IMG/VR virus record: IMGVR_UViG_3300024243_000048
Location: 1 to 38,037 of that record
Direction: 5' to 3' (one strand)
DNA from: a virus
Length of the DNA stretch: 38,037 nt
Shown: in pieces, positions 33,674 through 38,037 of the stretch
Numbering within the stretch: position 1 is the stretch's first letter
Layout of the letters: each line of letters begins with the position of its first letter
Position numbers and translations under genes: made by a program
Notes under the pieces: generated by a model
Databases searched by the model: none
What the model saw: only the letters and a program-made list of their open reading frames with translations
Told to the model about the DNA's origin: nothing

Positions 33674-33871
33674 TTATTTACCTTTGATCAAGAATGATAA
33701 GACTGCTGTTAAGCTCCATGCCTGCCAGTATGTAACTGGAGCAATAGCGAGATAAGTAACAATCAACCAGTTCCATAAATGCATCATAGGGATTGCAAGT
33801 ACGAATGACGATAAAAATATGGCCAGTACTAAACCAATTCCACCAAAAATTAATTGAATCAATGCGTTCAT
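33674..33871 (-). CDS. Small membrane protein, 65 aa
   Basis: The start ATG 33871 (MNALIQLIFGGIGLVLAIFL) has AAAGAGGTTACAA upstream. Two hydrophobic helices, residues about 5-30 and 35-60. It starts 19 bases after the stop of the gene at 33891 and its stop abuts the tRNA-Arg gene. Function unknown. Confidence 0.62.
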   Translation of the reverse strand: MNALIQLIFGGIGLVLAIFLSSFVLAIPMMHLWNWLIVTYLAIAPVTYWQAWSLTAVLSFLIKGK

Positions 33872-33890
33872 TTGTAACCTCTTTCTTTGT

Positions 33891-34094
33891 TTATTCGTTT
33901 TCATTACGATCATAGATAACAATCGGTAATGTGTTTCTGATAAATTCTCTGAATTCTGCATCAGTTGCTCCTGTATTATCTACATTTGCAGCAATTGTTT
34001 GAACAAAATTGTCTGCAGGAACGACCGGCTCTTCTTGTACTGGTGATCCATCCGTTTTGATAAGCTTCCAGTTGTTTGGTAATTTCTTATCCAT
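33891..34094 (-). CDS. Hypothetical acidic protein, 67 aa
   Basis: ATG overlaps the stop of its upstream neighbour (TAATG). Acidic C-terminal part, GDN-rich (PADNFVQTIAANVDNTGATD). No family recognised. Confidence 0.56.
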   Translation of the reverse strand: MDKKLPNNWKLIKTDGSPVQEEPVVPADNFVQTIAANVDNTGATDAEFREFIRNTLPIVIYDRNENE

Positions 34095-34309
34095 TAGTCG
34101 ATATCCTTTGTTTCTTCATTTAATTCTTCTAATGAATCGAATGGGCCATAAGTCACAGCATCCATTCCTCTTAGATCATGTAACCAAAAACCCGACTTAT
34201 CTTCAATCATTTGAAATCCATCTCCAACTGATACTAAATAATCATGAGAATATTCAGACTGATTAACAGCCAGCTCATTGTTTAATTTTTCTAAGCCTTT
34301 ATAGTCCAT
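34094..34309 (-). CDS. Hypothetical acidic protein, 71 aa
   Basis: First gene after the early-type promoter at 34336; AAAGGGTTTCATA precedes ATG 34309. Acidic, with HDYLVSVGDGFQMIEDKSGF. No family recognised. Confidence 0.58.
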   Translation of the reverse strand: MDYKGLEKLNNELAVNQSEYSHDYLVSVGDGFQMIEDKSGFWLHDLRGMDAVTYGPFDSLEELNEETKDID

Positions 34310-34335
34310 TATGAAACCCTTTATTTTGTTGAATC

Positions 34336-34368
34336 AATATAACAATATCAGCGTACAATGAAACAGTT
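34336..34368 (-). promoter_or_regulatory. Early-type promoter, AACTGTTTCAT-N16-TATATT
   Basis: TTTCAT at 34363-34358, TATATT at 34341-34336, spacing 16; leader GATTCAACAAAATAAAGGG is a weaker variant. It lies directly downstream of tRNA-Ser(UGA). Confidence 0.7.
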
Positions 34369-34374
34369 GTTTTG

Positions 34375-34459
34375 CGGAGGCTGAGGGACTTGAACCCCCA
34401 AGCGGTGTTACCCGCCGACTGTTTTCAAGACAGCTTCCTCGTCCAGCCGGACAACCTCC
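34375..34459 (-). tRNA. tRNA-Ser (UGA)
   Basis: Class II tRNA, acceptor GGAGGTT/AGCCTCC, anticodon loop CTTGAAA giving UGA (reads UCN serine codons), long variable arm, G73. Not to be confused with a UGA-reading suppressor. Confidence 0.9.
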
Positions 34460-34468
34460 CTTGGTTTG

Positions 34469-34543
34469 AATCGTAGAGGGGACTTGAACCCCCATAATCC
34501 GGATTTGCAGTCCGGTGCCTAAGCCATTTCGAGCCACTACGAT
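34469..34543 (-). tRNA. tRNA-Cys (GCA)
   Basis: Perfect 7-bp acceptor ATCGTAG/CTACGAT, anticodon loop CTGCAAA giving GCA, T-loop TTCAAGT, discriminator T73, which is the Cys identity base. Confidence 0.92.
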
Positions 34544-34550
34544 ATCTATG

Positions 34551-34603
34551 TGTACACTATTTGCGCATGTACACTCTGAGTGAACGCGTTAGGATAGTGT
34601 ACA
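34551..34603. repeat. Ten-base inverted repeat in a tRNA spacer
   Basis: TGTACACTAT at 34551-34560 pairs with ATAGTGTACA at 34594-34603, with an inner CACT-CTG-AGTG hairpin. It fills the spacer between tRNA-Cys and tRNA-Arg(ACG). Likely an RNA processing hairpin. Confidence 0.7.
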
Positions 34604-34605
34604 TG

Positions 34606-34685
34606 AACTCCCGGTCAGGCTCGAACTGACATCTTCCTATCCAATTAGCTTTATACCGGCTCGTAACCGGCTGGCATACGGGAGC
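34606..34685 (-). tRNA. Aberrant tRNA-Arg-like gene (ACG) with displaced arms
   Basis: Acceptor GCTCCCG/CGGGAGT and T-arm GTCAG-TTCGAGC-CTGAC are intact. The anticodon-like hairpin CCGG-TTACGAG-CCGG (ACG) comes directly after position 9, and a D-arm-like GCTAATTGGATAGG follows it, the reverse of normal order. It could be a pseudo-tRNA or a rearranged form. Arg identity is tentative. Confidence 0.5.
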
Positions 34686-34687
34686 AT

Positions 34688-34888
34688 TTATTTTGCGATA
34701 GCCTTCCAGTTGTCATTTGATTTAAAATATCCAATCAGTTGATGAACTATTTCACTCTTTTTCCCTCTTAGTGGATAATCAAAATAGCTACCCATCAATT
34801 TTAACTCAGGAATTGTTAGTGCTTCTAGAAGACTTTTTCTAAGAACTGGATCACACTTAGCCCAGTTTTCATATATCTTATCTCTCAT
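34688..34888 (-). CDS. Small SAP-domain-like protein, 66 aa
   Basis: ATG 34888 abuts the stop of the gene upstream. The motif LTIPELKLMGSYFDYPLRGK followed by KSEIVHQLIGYF resembles a SAP-type helix-loop-helix that often binds DNA. Domain assignment is a guess from pattern. Confidence 0.55.
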   Translation of the reverse strand: MRDKIYENWAKCDPVLRKSLLEALTIPELKLMGSYFDYPLRGKKSEIVHQLIGYFKSNDNWKAIAK

Positions 34889-35053
34889 TTAATATCCTCT
34901 TACATTCTCATGTACAATTTCACCTTTGCTATTGGCGACATAGCTTTCATTACCAGTTGCAAAGGTGTATTCTTTTGATTCTTTAATTGCGGCTTGCCTT
35001 GTGGTAGGTTCACAAAGACCTGTATCATTGTGGTTGTACGCTGTAAAAGTCAT
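34889..35053 (-). CDS. Hypothetical protein, 54 aa
   Basis: The start ATG 35053 (MTFTAYNHNDTGLCEPTTRQ) follows AAAGGAAGCTAAC. Small, with KESKEYTFATGNESYVANSK. No family recognised. Confidence 0.6.
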   Translation of the reverse strand: MTFTAYNHNDTGLCEPTTRQAAIKESKEYTFATGNESYVANSKGEIVHENVRGY

Positions 35054-35054
35054 G

Positions 35055-35513
35055 TTAGCTTCCTTTTGTTTTTTTGCTAAATACTTTTCCCTCAATAAGA
35101 TATTCCCATCCTTGTTCAACAAGGCCATCATAAACTGCTGAATCTGATTGGTATGAGAAATATAATTTGCTGAGCATCTCTGCAAAAAACTTTTCAACGG
35201 TTGCAATAAATCTTATATCGTTTGTTCCTTCAAACCAGTAAGTTTCAGCTTCTTTATAGATATCAGAATCAGATGCAGAAGCTATTAGAAATTTATCGGC
35301 AAGCTTCTTTAGTTTGGTAGGTCCACCGATGATAACTCCAGCTTCTAATGTGTGGACATTCCAGCCATCAAGCTCAACTTCAAATCTCCTTGCAGCTTCT
35401 TGAGCTGGTGCATCATAATCTTCAGGAACAGATATTAGTCTGTTTCTGCTAATTATGTGCTGCTGAACTTCTGTTGGAAGCTCCTCAAATGTGTAAATGT
35501 TAATTGTTCTCAT
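35055..35513 (-). CDS. Hypothetical protein, 152 aa
   Basis: The start ATG 35513 (MRTINIYTFEELPTEVQQHI) has AAAGGAGTTGAC upstream and an early-type promoter. The N-terminal pattern is shared with a group of hypothetical proteins in large phages. The middle holds SASDSDIYKEAETYWFEGTN. Its TAA lies one base before the ATG downstream. Confidence 0.63.
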   Translation of the reverse strand: MRTINIYTFEELPTEVQQHIISRNRLISVPEDYDAPAQEAARRFEVELDGWNVHTLEAGVIIGGPTKLKKLADKFLIASASDSDIYKEAETYWFEGTNDIRFIATVEKFFAEMLSKLYFSYQSDSAVYDGLVEQGWEYLIEGKVFSKKTKGS

Positions 35514-35537
35514 GTCAACTCCTTTTGTTGTTGGTAG

Positions 35538-35570
35538 AATATACACCAGAACAGCGAGAATAAAACAGTT
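35538..35570 (-). promoter_or_regulatory. Early-type promoter, AACTGTTTTAT-N16-TATATT
   Basis: TTTTAT at 35565-35560, TATATT at 35543-35538, spacing 16; leader CCAACAACAAAAGGAGTTG. It begins directly after tRNA-Val. Confidence 0.74.
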
Positions 35571-35575
35571 ATTTG

Positions 35576-35663
35576 TACTCCGTCTTGGATTTGAACCAAG
35601 GTAAACCTAGGAGGCCTCCTGCTTGTAAGGCAGGCGCTCTATACCGGACTGAGCTAACGGAGC
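35576..35663 (-). tRNA. tRNA-Val (UAC) with a 17-nt variable region
   Basis: Acceptor GCTCCGT/ACGGAGT, D-arm GCTC/GAGC, anticodon arm CCTGC-CTTACAA-GCAGG giving UAC, T-arm CTTGG-TTCAAAT-CCAAG. Val tRNAs are normally class I with about 5 variable bases; here 17 bases follow the anticodon stem, including the palindrome AGGAGGCCTCCT. Confidence 0.8.
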
Positions 35664-35726
35664 AAATTATTGCCTAGAATGAACGGACTATTGATTGGTG
35701 CCATCCATAATAGGACTTACATATTG

Positions 35727-35798
35727 CAGAGGTAGAGAGACTCGAACTCCCAGTCACGCTTTTGGAGAGCGTTGGTTTGCCAATTAACCGATACCTCT
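35727..35798 (-). tRNA. tRNA-Trp (CCA) with C at position 9
   Basis: Perfect acceptor AGAGGTA/TACCTCT, U8, C9, D-arm GGTT-AATTGGCA-AACC, anticodon loop CTCCAAA giving CCA, T-arm, discriminator G73 as expected for Trp. In E. coli tRNA-Trp position 9 is A, and an A9C change is a known way to make it read UGA. The nuclease CDS stops inside its D-loop. It is the only Trp tRNA in the window. Confidence 0.93.
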
Positions 35799-36461
35799 AA
35801 TTAGTTTTTGAGGACATTTTTTAAGCTCTGACAACGATAGTCCAAGCTGGCTGTATCGCTTGTCGTCGCTATATATAATTAATAATTTAAAATCATTAAG
35901 CTCAACAGCATTGTTCATCTTATGATTTAAAACTACATTAACTCATCCTTTATATTCGACATAATAATCAAATTCTGGAATATAGAAATCGGGATAATAT
36001 TTTCTATCTCTACCTTCTAGATCGACATATCTAAAACCTTTTCAGTTACGATTTCATAATATCTCTAATGAGTCAAATATTTTTGCAACTTCAATTTCAT
36101 GTTTATTTAGCTTAACTAACCCAGCATATTTACTATCATATTCAAACACCTTTGATCTTCCTCCACCTGTTCTCAAACCACCAGACCCTGATTTATGGGG
36201 CTTTCTTAATAGAGATCTATATTCTTCACTTTCATATAGGTGTTTTTGACAATATCCAAGCTGCGTTCTAGATCCAATTTCTACATTGCAGATCTTACAG
36301 AATCTGATTGGTTTATTAATTTTTAATTTTCTAGATACTTTTTCATTAATGTTTTTTCTTTTTGCCTTAGTGCTAAATCCTCTTGCACATTTATCTGAAC
36401 AGAATCTACCAGATCCATATTGTCCATCATGCTCTTGTTTGCAATTTTCACATATATTCAT
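35784..36461 (-). CDS. Zinc-finger nuclease with three in-frame TGAs, 225 aa
   Basis: Continuous frame from ATG 36461 to TAA 35784 crossing TGAs at 36054, 36042 and 35943 (residues 136, 140, 173). The N-terminus has two Cys clusters: C4, C7, C21, C25 and C55, C58, C71, H74. The C-terminus holds the nuclease part RKYYPDFYIPEFDYYVEYKG with D158, E169 and K171 (D-x10-E-x-K), followed by W173. The match LWNRNWKGFRYVDLEG fits the aromatic, R-N, aromatic pattern of such phage homing-type nucleases. Under the standard code only 135 residues, zinc fingers without nuclease, would be made. It lies in a tRNA array, a common site of homing endonucleases, and its end overlaps tRNA-Trp by 15 bases. A late-type promoter lies upstream. 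Confidence 0.83.
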
Positions 36462-36479
36462 ATTATTCTCCTGTTTAAT

Positions 36480-36488
36480 ATAAATATA
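36480..36488 (-). promoter_or_regulatory. Late-type promoter element TATATTTAT
   Basis: Exact copy of the nine-base element, 19 bases upstream of the nuclease ATG, so the only non-structural TGA-containing gene also has this element. An AGGAG-type ribosome binding site lies between. Confidence 0.5.
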
Positions 36489-36515
36489 CTCGAACTATAA
36501 AAATGGTTTTGATTG

Positions 36516-36589
36516 TAGCCTCTACAGGAATTGAACCTGTGACCTTCGGATTAAGAATCCGCTGCTCTAACCTACTGAGCTAAGAAGCC
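36516..36589 (-). tRNA. tRNA-Lys (CUU)
   Basis: Acceptor GGCTTCT/AGAGGCT with wobbles, anticodon loop TTCTTAA giving CUU, T-arm ACAGG-TTCAATT-CCTGT, A73. Confidence 0.9.
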
Positions 36590-36594
36590 AAAAT

Positions 36595-36640
36595 ACGAAT
36601 CCCAATTAATTGTCGGACGCTATCCTATAATGAGATTCGT
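36595..36640 (-). repeat. Spacer hairpin between tRNA-Lys and tRNA-Ile
   Basis: ACGAATC at 36595-36601 pairs with GATTCGT at 36634-36640, closing a 32-base loop. Likely a processing or stabilising hairpin in the tRNA transcript. Confidence 0.6.
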
Positions 36641-36644
36641 TTCG

Positions 36645-36716
36645 TACACCACCTAGGAATTGAACCTAGTACCTTCTGCATATCAGGCAGCTGCTCTACC
36701 GTCGAGCTCATGGTGC
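36645..36716 (-). tRNA. tRNA-Ile (GAU)
   Basis: Acceptor GCACCAT/GTGGTGT, anticodon loop CTGATAT giving GAU, T-arm CTAGG-TTCAATT-CCTAG, A73. Confidence 0.9.
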
Positions 36717-36723
36717 ATTATTG

Positions 36724-36794
36724 TGGGTTATAACAGACTTGAACTGCTATCTGTCGCTTTACAGGCGAGTATTCTACCATTGAACTAATAACCC
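36724..36794 (-). tRNA. tRNA-Tyr (GUA) with short variable loop
   Basis: Acceptor GGGTTAT/ATAACCC, anticodon loop CTGTAAA giving GUA, T-arm AGCAG-TTCAAGT-CTGTT, A73. Bacterial tRNA-Tyr is normally class II with a long variable arm; this one has only about four variable bases. Confidence 0.86.
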
Positions 36795-36798
36795 GAGT

Positions 36799-36859
36799 GT
36801 CCGGCAGAGCTATCCGGACTATTGAGATAAAATTGCAGGCTCTTTCTCTGCTTATCTCA
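36799..36859 (-). repeat. Two spacer hairpins between tRNA-Tyr and tRNA-Ala
   Basis: GTCCGG (36799-36804)/CCGGAC (36814-36819) forms a 6-bp hairpin, and TGAGATAA (36823-36830)/TTATCTCA (36852-36859) an 8-bp one. They fill the spacer. Confidence 0.65.
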
Positions 36860-36862
36860 AAG

Positions 36863-36935
36863 TGGAGCATACAGGGATCGAACCTGCGACCTCCGCAGTG
36901 CAAGTGCGGCGCTCTCCCAGCTGAGCTAATGCCCC
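36863..36935 (-). tRNA. tRNA-Ala (UGC)
   Basis: Acceptor GGGGCAT/ATGCTCC with the G3-T70 Ala identity pair, anticodon loop CTTGCAC giving UGC, T-arm GCAGG-TTCGATC-CCTGT, A73. Confidence 0.92.
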
Positions 36936-36946
36936 TTCTATTGTTG

Positions 36947-37019
36947 TCGCACTGAGTGGGCTTGAACCACCAAATCTTCCGGATATGAGCCGGGGGCTTT
37001 ACCATTTAGCTACAGTGCG
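36947..37019 (-). tRNA. tRNA with CAU anticodon (Met-like)
   Basis: Perfect acceptor CGCACTG/CAGTGCG, anticodon loop CTCATAT giving CAU, T-arm GGTGG-TTCAAGC-CCACT, A73. It lacks the initiator features (C1-A72 mismatch, three G-C pairs in the anticodon stem). Confidence 0.86.
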
Positions 37020-37024
37020 ATATG

Positions 37025-37095
37025 CAGTCGATACAGGACTTGAACCTATAATAGCAGGATCAAAACCTGCGGTGTTACCATTACACTAACCGACC
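37025..37095 (-). tRNA. tRNA-Gln (UUG)
   Basis: Acceptor GGTCGGT/ATCGACT with wobbles, anticodon loop TTTTGAT giving UUG, T-arm ATAGG-TTCAAGT-CCTGT, G73 as in Gln tRNAs. Confidence 0.9.
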
Positions 37096-37100
37096 ATTAG

Positions 37101-37177
37101 TCACGCATACCGGATTCGAACCGGTGACCTTCGGGATGAAAACCCGACGTCCTAGAACCAGACTAGACCAATGCGCG
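37101..37177 (-). tRNA. tRNA-Glu (UUC)
   Basis: Acceptor CGCGCAT/ATGCGTG, anticodon loop TTTTCAT giving UUC, T-arm ACCGG-TTCGAAT-CCGGT, A73. Confidence 0.9.
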
Positions 37178-37181
37178 TTAA

Positions 37182-37314
37182 AAGAGAAGAGGTACCGCCT
37201 TCCACAAGTTTAGGCTTTCCAAAGAAATTAGGACCGCTGATATCACCCTCTTCTGAATGTGGTTCAGTGAGGCAAAGATAGAGCAGGCTTGTCGCCCTAG
37301 TAGGTCATTCTCTT
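37182..37314 (-). ncRNA. Structured spacer RNA between tRNA-Glu and tRNA-Phe
   Basis: This 133-base spacer is longer than the others and has no ORF. AAGAGAA (37182-37188) pairs with TTCTCTT (37308-37314), closing the whole spacer; alternatively AGAAGAGG pairs with CCTCTTCT near 37247. It could be a small RNA or a processing structure. Confidence 0.4.
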
Positions 37315-37316
37315 AG

Positions 37317-37390
37317 TCCCCCGGGCCGGACTTGAACCAGCATCGCATACGATTTCACTGTACCGCTCTACCAATTGGAGCTACCAGGGG
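37317..37390 (-). tRNA. tRNA-Phe (GAA)
   Basis: Acceptor CCCCTGG/CCGGGGG, D-arm GCTC/GAGC, anticodon GAA in loop GTGAAAT with an imperfect stem (31-39 mismatch), T-arm GCTGG-TTCAAGT-CCGGC, A73. Confidence 0.82.
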
Positions 37391-37439
37391 ATGTGGCTAT
37401 GGTTTTTGAATAGAACCACAGCTCTAAACTATTTAAATC

Positions 37440-37772
37440 TTACCAGTACCAGCCTTTGCAATTAAGCTTTGGATCGAATTCATATTCTTCCCAATCTTTC
37501 CATGAGTTGATTTTTTGCATTTCGTGTCTGGCTTTTGTTCTGTAATCATTGTTTAGCATTTTTGCATACCAACTTGGTACGGGCCATTTTCTACCAATTC
37601 CAGTATCAGAATAGTATTTTGCAATGGCTATTTTTTGATCTTCCTCACTTATAGGCAACCATTCCCAGTAATAAATGTAATAATGTTCTTTGATTCGAAC
37701 ACCTACTTTTACATAGTCGTGAGTGACATGTTGTGGGATTGGTCCTTTTTTTCTTCTTTGGGTCTTACTCAT
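37440..37772 (-). CDS. Hypothetical Trp-rich basic protein, 110 aa
   Basis: ATG 37772 has AAGGAGACCGAAA upstream. Basic N-terminus (MSKTQRRKKGPIPQHVTHDY) and many aromatics (YYIYYWEWLPISEED, NCKGWYW). All nine Trp codons are TGG. It lies next to tRNA-Phe at the right end of the array. No family recognised. Confidence 0.66.
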   Translation of the reverse strand: MSKTQRRKKGPIPQHVTHDYVKVGVRIKEHYYIYYWEWLPISEEDQKIAIAKYYSDTGIGRKWPVPSWYAKMLNNDYRTKARHEMQKINSWKDWEEYEFDPKLNCKGWYW

Positions 37773-37785
37773 TTTCGGTCTCCTT

Positions 37786-37808
37786 GATTTAGTTTAACTA
37801 ACTAAATC
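37786..37808. repeat. Nine-base-pair hairpin
   Basis: GATTTAGTT, five-base loop, AACTAAATC lies between a tiny ORF and the ribosome binding site of the gene at 37440. No T-tract follows on the minus strand, so it is more likely a processing or regulatory hairpin than a terminator. Confidence 0.55.
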
Positions 37809-37830
37809 GACCGATTCCTCCATTGCTCAT
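37798..37830 (-). CDS. Possible 10-codon peptide ORF
   Basis: AAGGAGAATGCT precedes an ATG that encodes MSNGGIGRFS then TAG, ending within the hairpin at 37786-37808. It may be a leader peptide or simply chance; reported because the ribosome binding site is perfect. Confidence 0.25.
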   Translation of the reverse strand: MSNGGIGRFS

Positions 37831-37840
37831 AGCATTCTCC

Positions 37841-38037
37841 TTATTTTGTTTTTTGTATTCCGAGTTGATAACCTCTTAAAAATATATTGTAATCATGTGT
37901 GTGAATTGTAAGAAATTCTCCAATTCCAAATCCTGGGCTATCAATTAATAATTCACTATCGGGATTTGTCCATCCAAAATCATCAAAAATCATTATGCCA
38001 TTCACATTTAATAATTTATCTGCCCAGTATGCATCTA
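37841..38037 (-). CDS. C-terminal part of a methyltransferase-like protein
   Basis: The gene continues off the right edge; its last 64 codons end at TAA 37841. DAYWADKLLNVNGIMIFDDF resembles the C-terminal end of class I methyltransferases of the cephalosporin-hydroxylase/Methyltransf_24 kind, which have a similar D-x-Y-W, L-L, G-G-x-x-x-x-D-D pattern. Without the SAM motif the call remains tentative. Confidence 0.45.
   Translation of the reverse strand, partial: DAYWADKLLNVNGIMIFDDFGWTNPDSELLIDSPGFGIGEFLTIHTHDYNIFLRGYQLGIQKTK

Noticed and set aside
34375-34459. tRNA-Ser(UGA) as the suppressor of TGA stops
   Set aside because: UGA here is the anticodon sequence; it reads UCN codons. A suppressor would need anticodon UCA or a changed tRNA-Trp.
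778-36483. Plus-strand ORFs
   Set aside because: All lie opposite longer minus-strand genes or tRNAs, with poor starts; they are shadows.
34334-37005. ORFs overlapping the tRNA genes (for example 34334-34537 and 36718-37005)
   Set aside because: They run through tRNA genes, lack ribosome binding sites and are not plausible proteins.
1-38037. CRISPR array or insertion sequence
   Set aside because: No regularly spaced repeats and no transposase were seen.

Overview
This window is a piece of a tailed-phage genome of the T4-like myovirus type. It carries baseplate-wedge genes (gp6/J-like, gp25-like), a tail-spike OB-fold protein, large tail proteins, a gp55-like late sigma factor, Pnkp and Rnl1-type RNA repair enzymes, and a long tRNA array. 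Every gene I can support is on the minus strand. The DNA is AT-rich, ribosome binding sites are strong (AGGAG), and many genes are coupled through TAATG overlaps.

The main discovery is a change of genetic code that is confined to late-type genes. Read with the standard code, the structural region (about 0.1-8.9 kb) falls into many short ORFs. Reading TGA as an amino acid joins them into six uninterrupted genes (226, 1087, 439, 336, 633 and 144 codons) with 18 in-frame TGAs. A 225-codon zinc-finger nuclease inside the tRNA array has three more. Several of these TGAs fall at positions where the family expects Trp or another aromatic residue (LamG, gp25, DNRLRE-like, nuclease), so TGA = Trp is the best reading. 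Genes of the early/middle region use only TGG for Trp. Essentially all genes stop at TAA or TAG; the one TGA stop is followed in frame by TAA three codons later. No tRNA with anticodon UCA is visible, but the tRNA-Trp(CCA) at 35.7 kb has C at position 9, the base known to let E. coli tRNA-Trp read UGA.

Layout, in transcription order from right to left: 38.0-30.5 kb holds 18 tRNA or tRNA-like genes with small ORFs, hairpin spacers and the TGA-containing nuclease. 30.5-16.3 kb is an early/middle region of small genes with an RNA repair set: Rnl1-type ligase, RlaP-type nucleotidyltransferase, Pnkp, a HAD of the RNA-repair type, a cyclic-phosphate receiver-like protein and two metallophosphoesterases. 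It also holds a KH protein, a methyltransferase, a deacetylase and a 714-aa TerD-like protein. 16.1-11.4 kb holds a tmRNA gene, zinc-binding proteins, an HD hydrolase and the late sigma factor. 11.3-0 kb is the baseplate/tail operon.

Two promoter families can be read by eye. One (AACTGTTTCAT, 16-17 nt, TATATT, then a CAACAA-AAGGAGT leader) precedes early/middle units at eight places. The other (TATATTTAT, identical at six places) precedes late-type units, including every unit start in the window that leads to TGA-containing genes. A late sigma, a late promoter and late-only TGA codons fit a model in which recoding ties structural protein synthesis to a late stage. The tmRNA, tRNA set and RNA repair enzymes suggest a phage that maintains its own translation apparatus. 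The host is unknown; the tmRNA tag, best read as GTNYAIAA, resembles Bacteroidota tags, which is only a hint.
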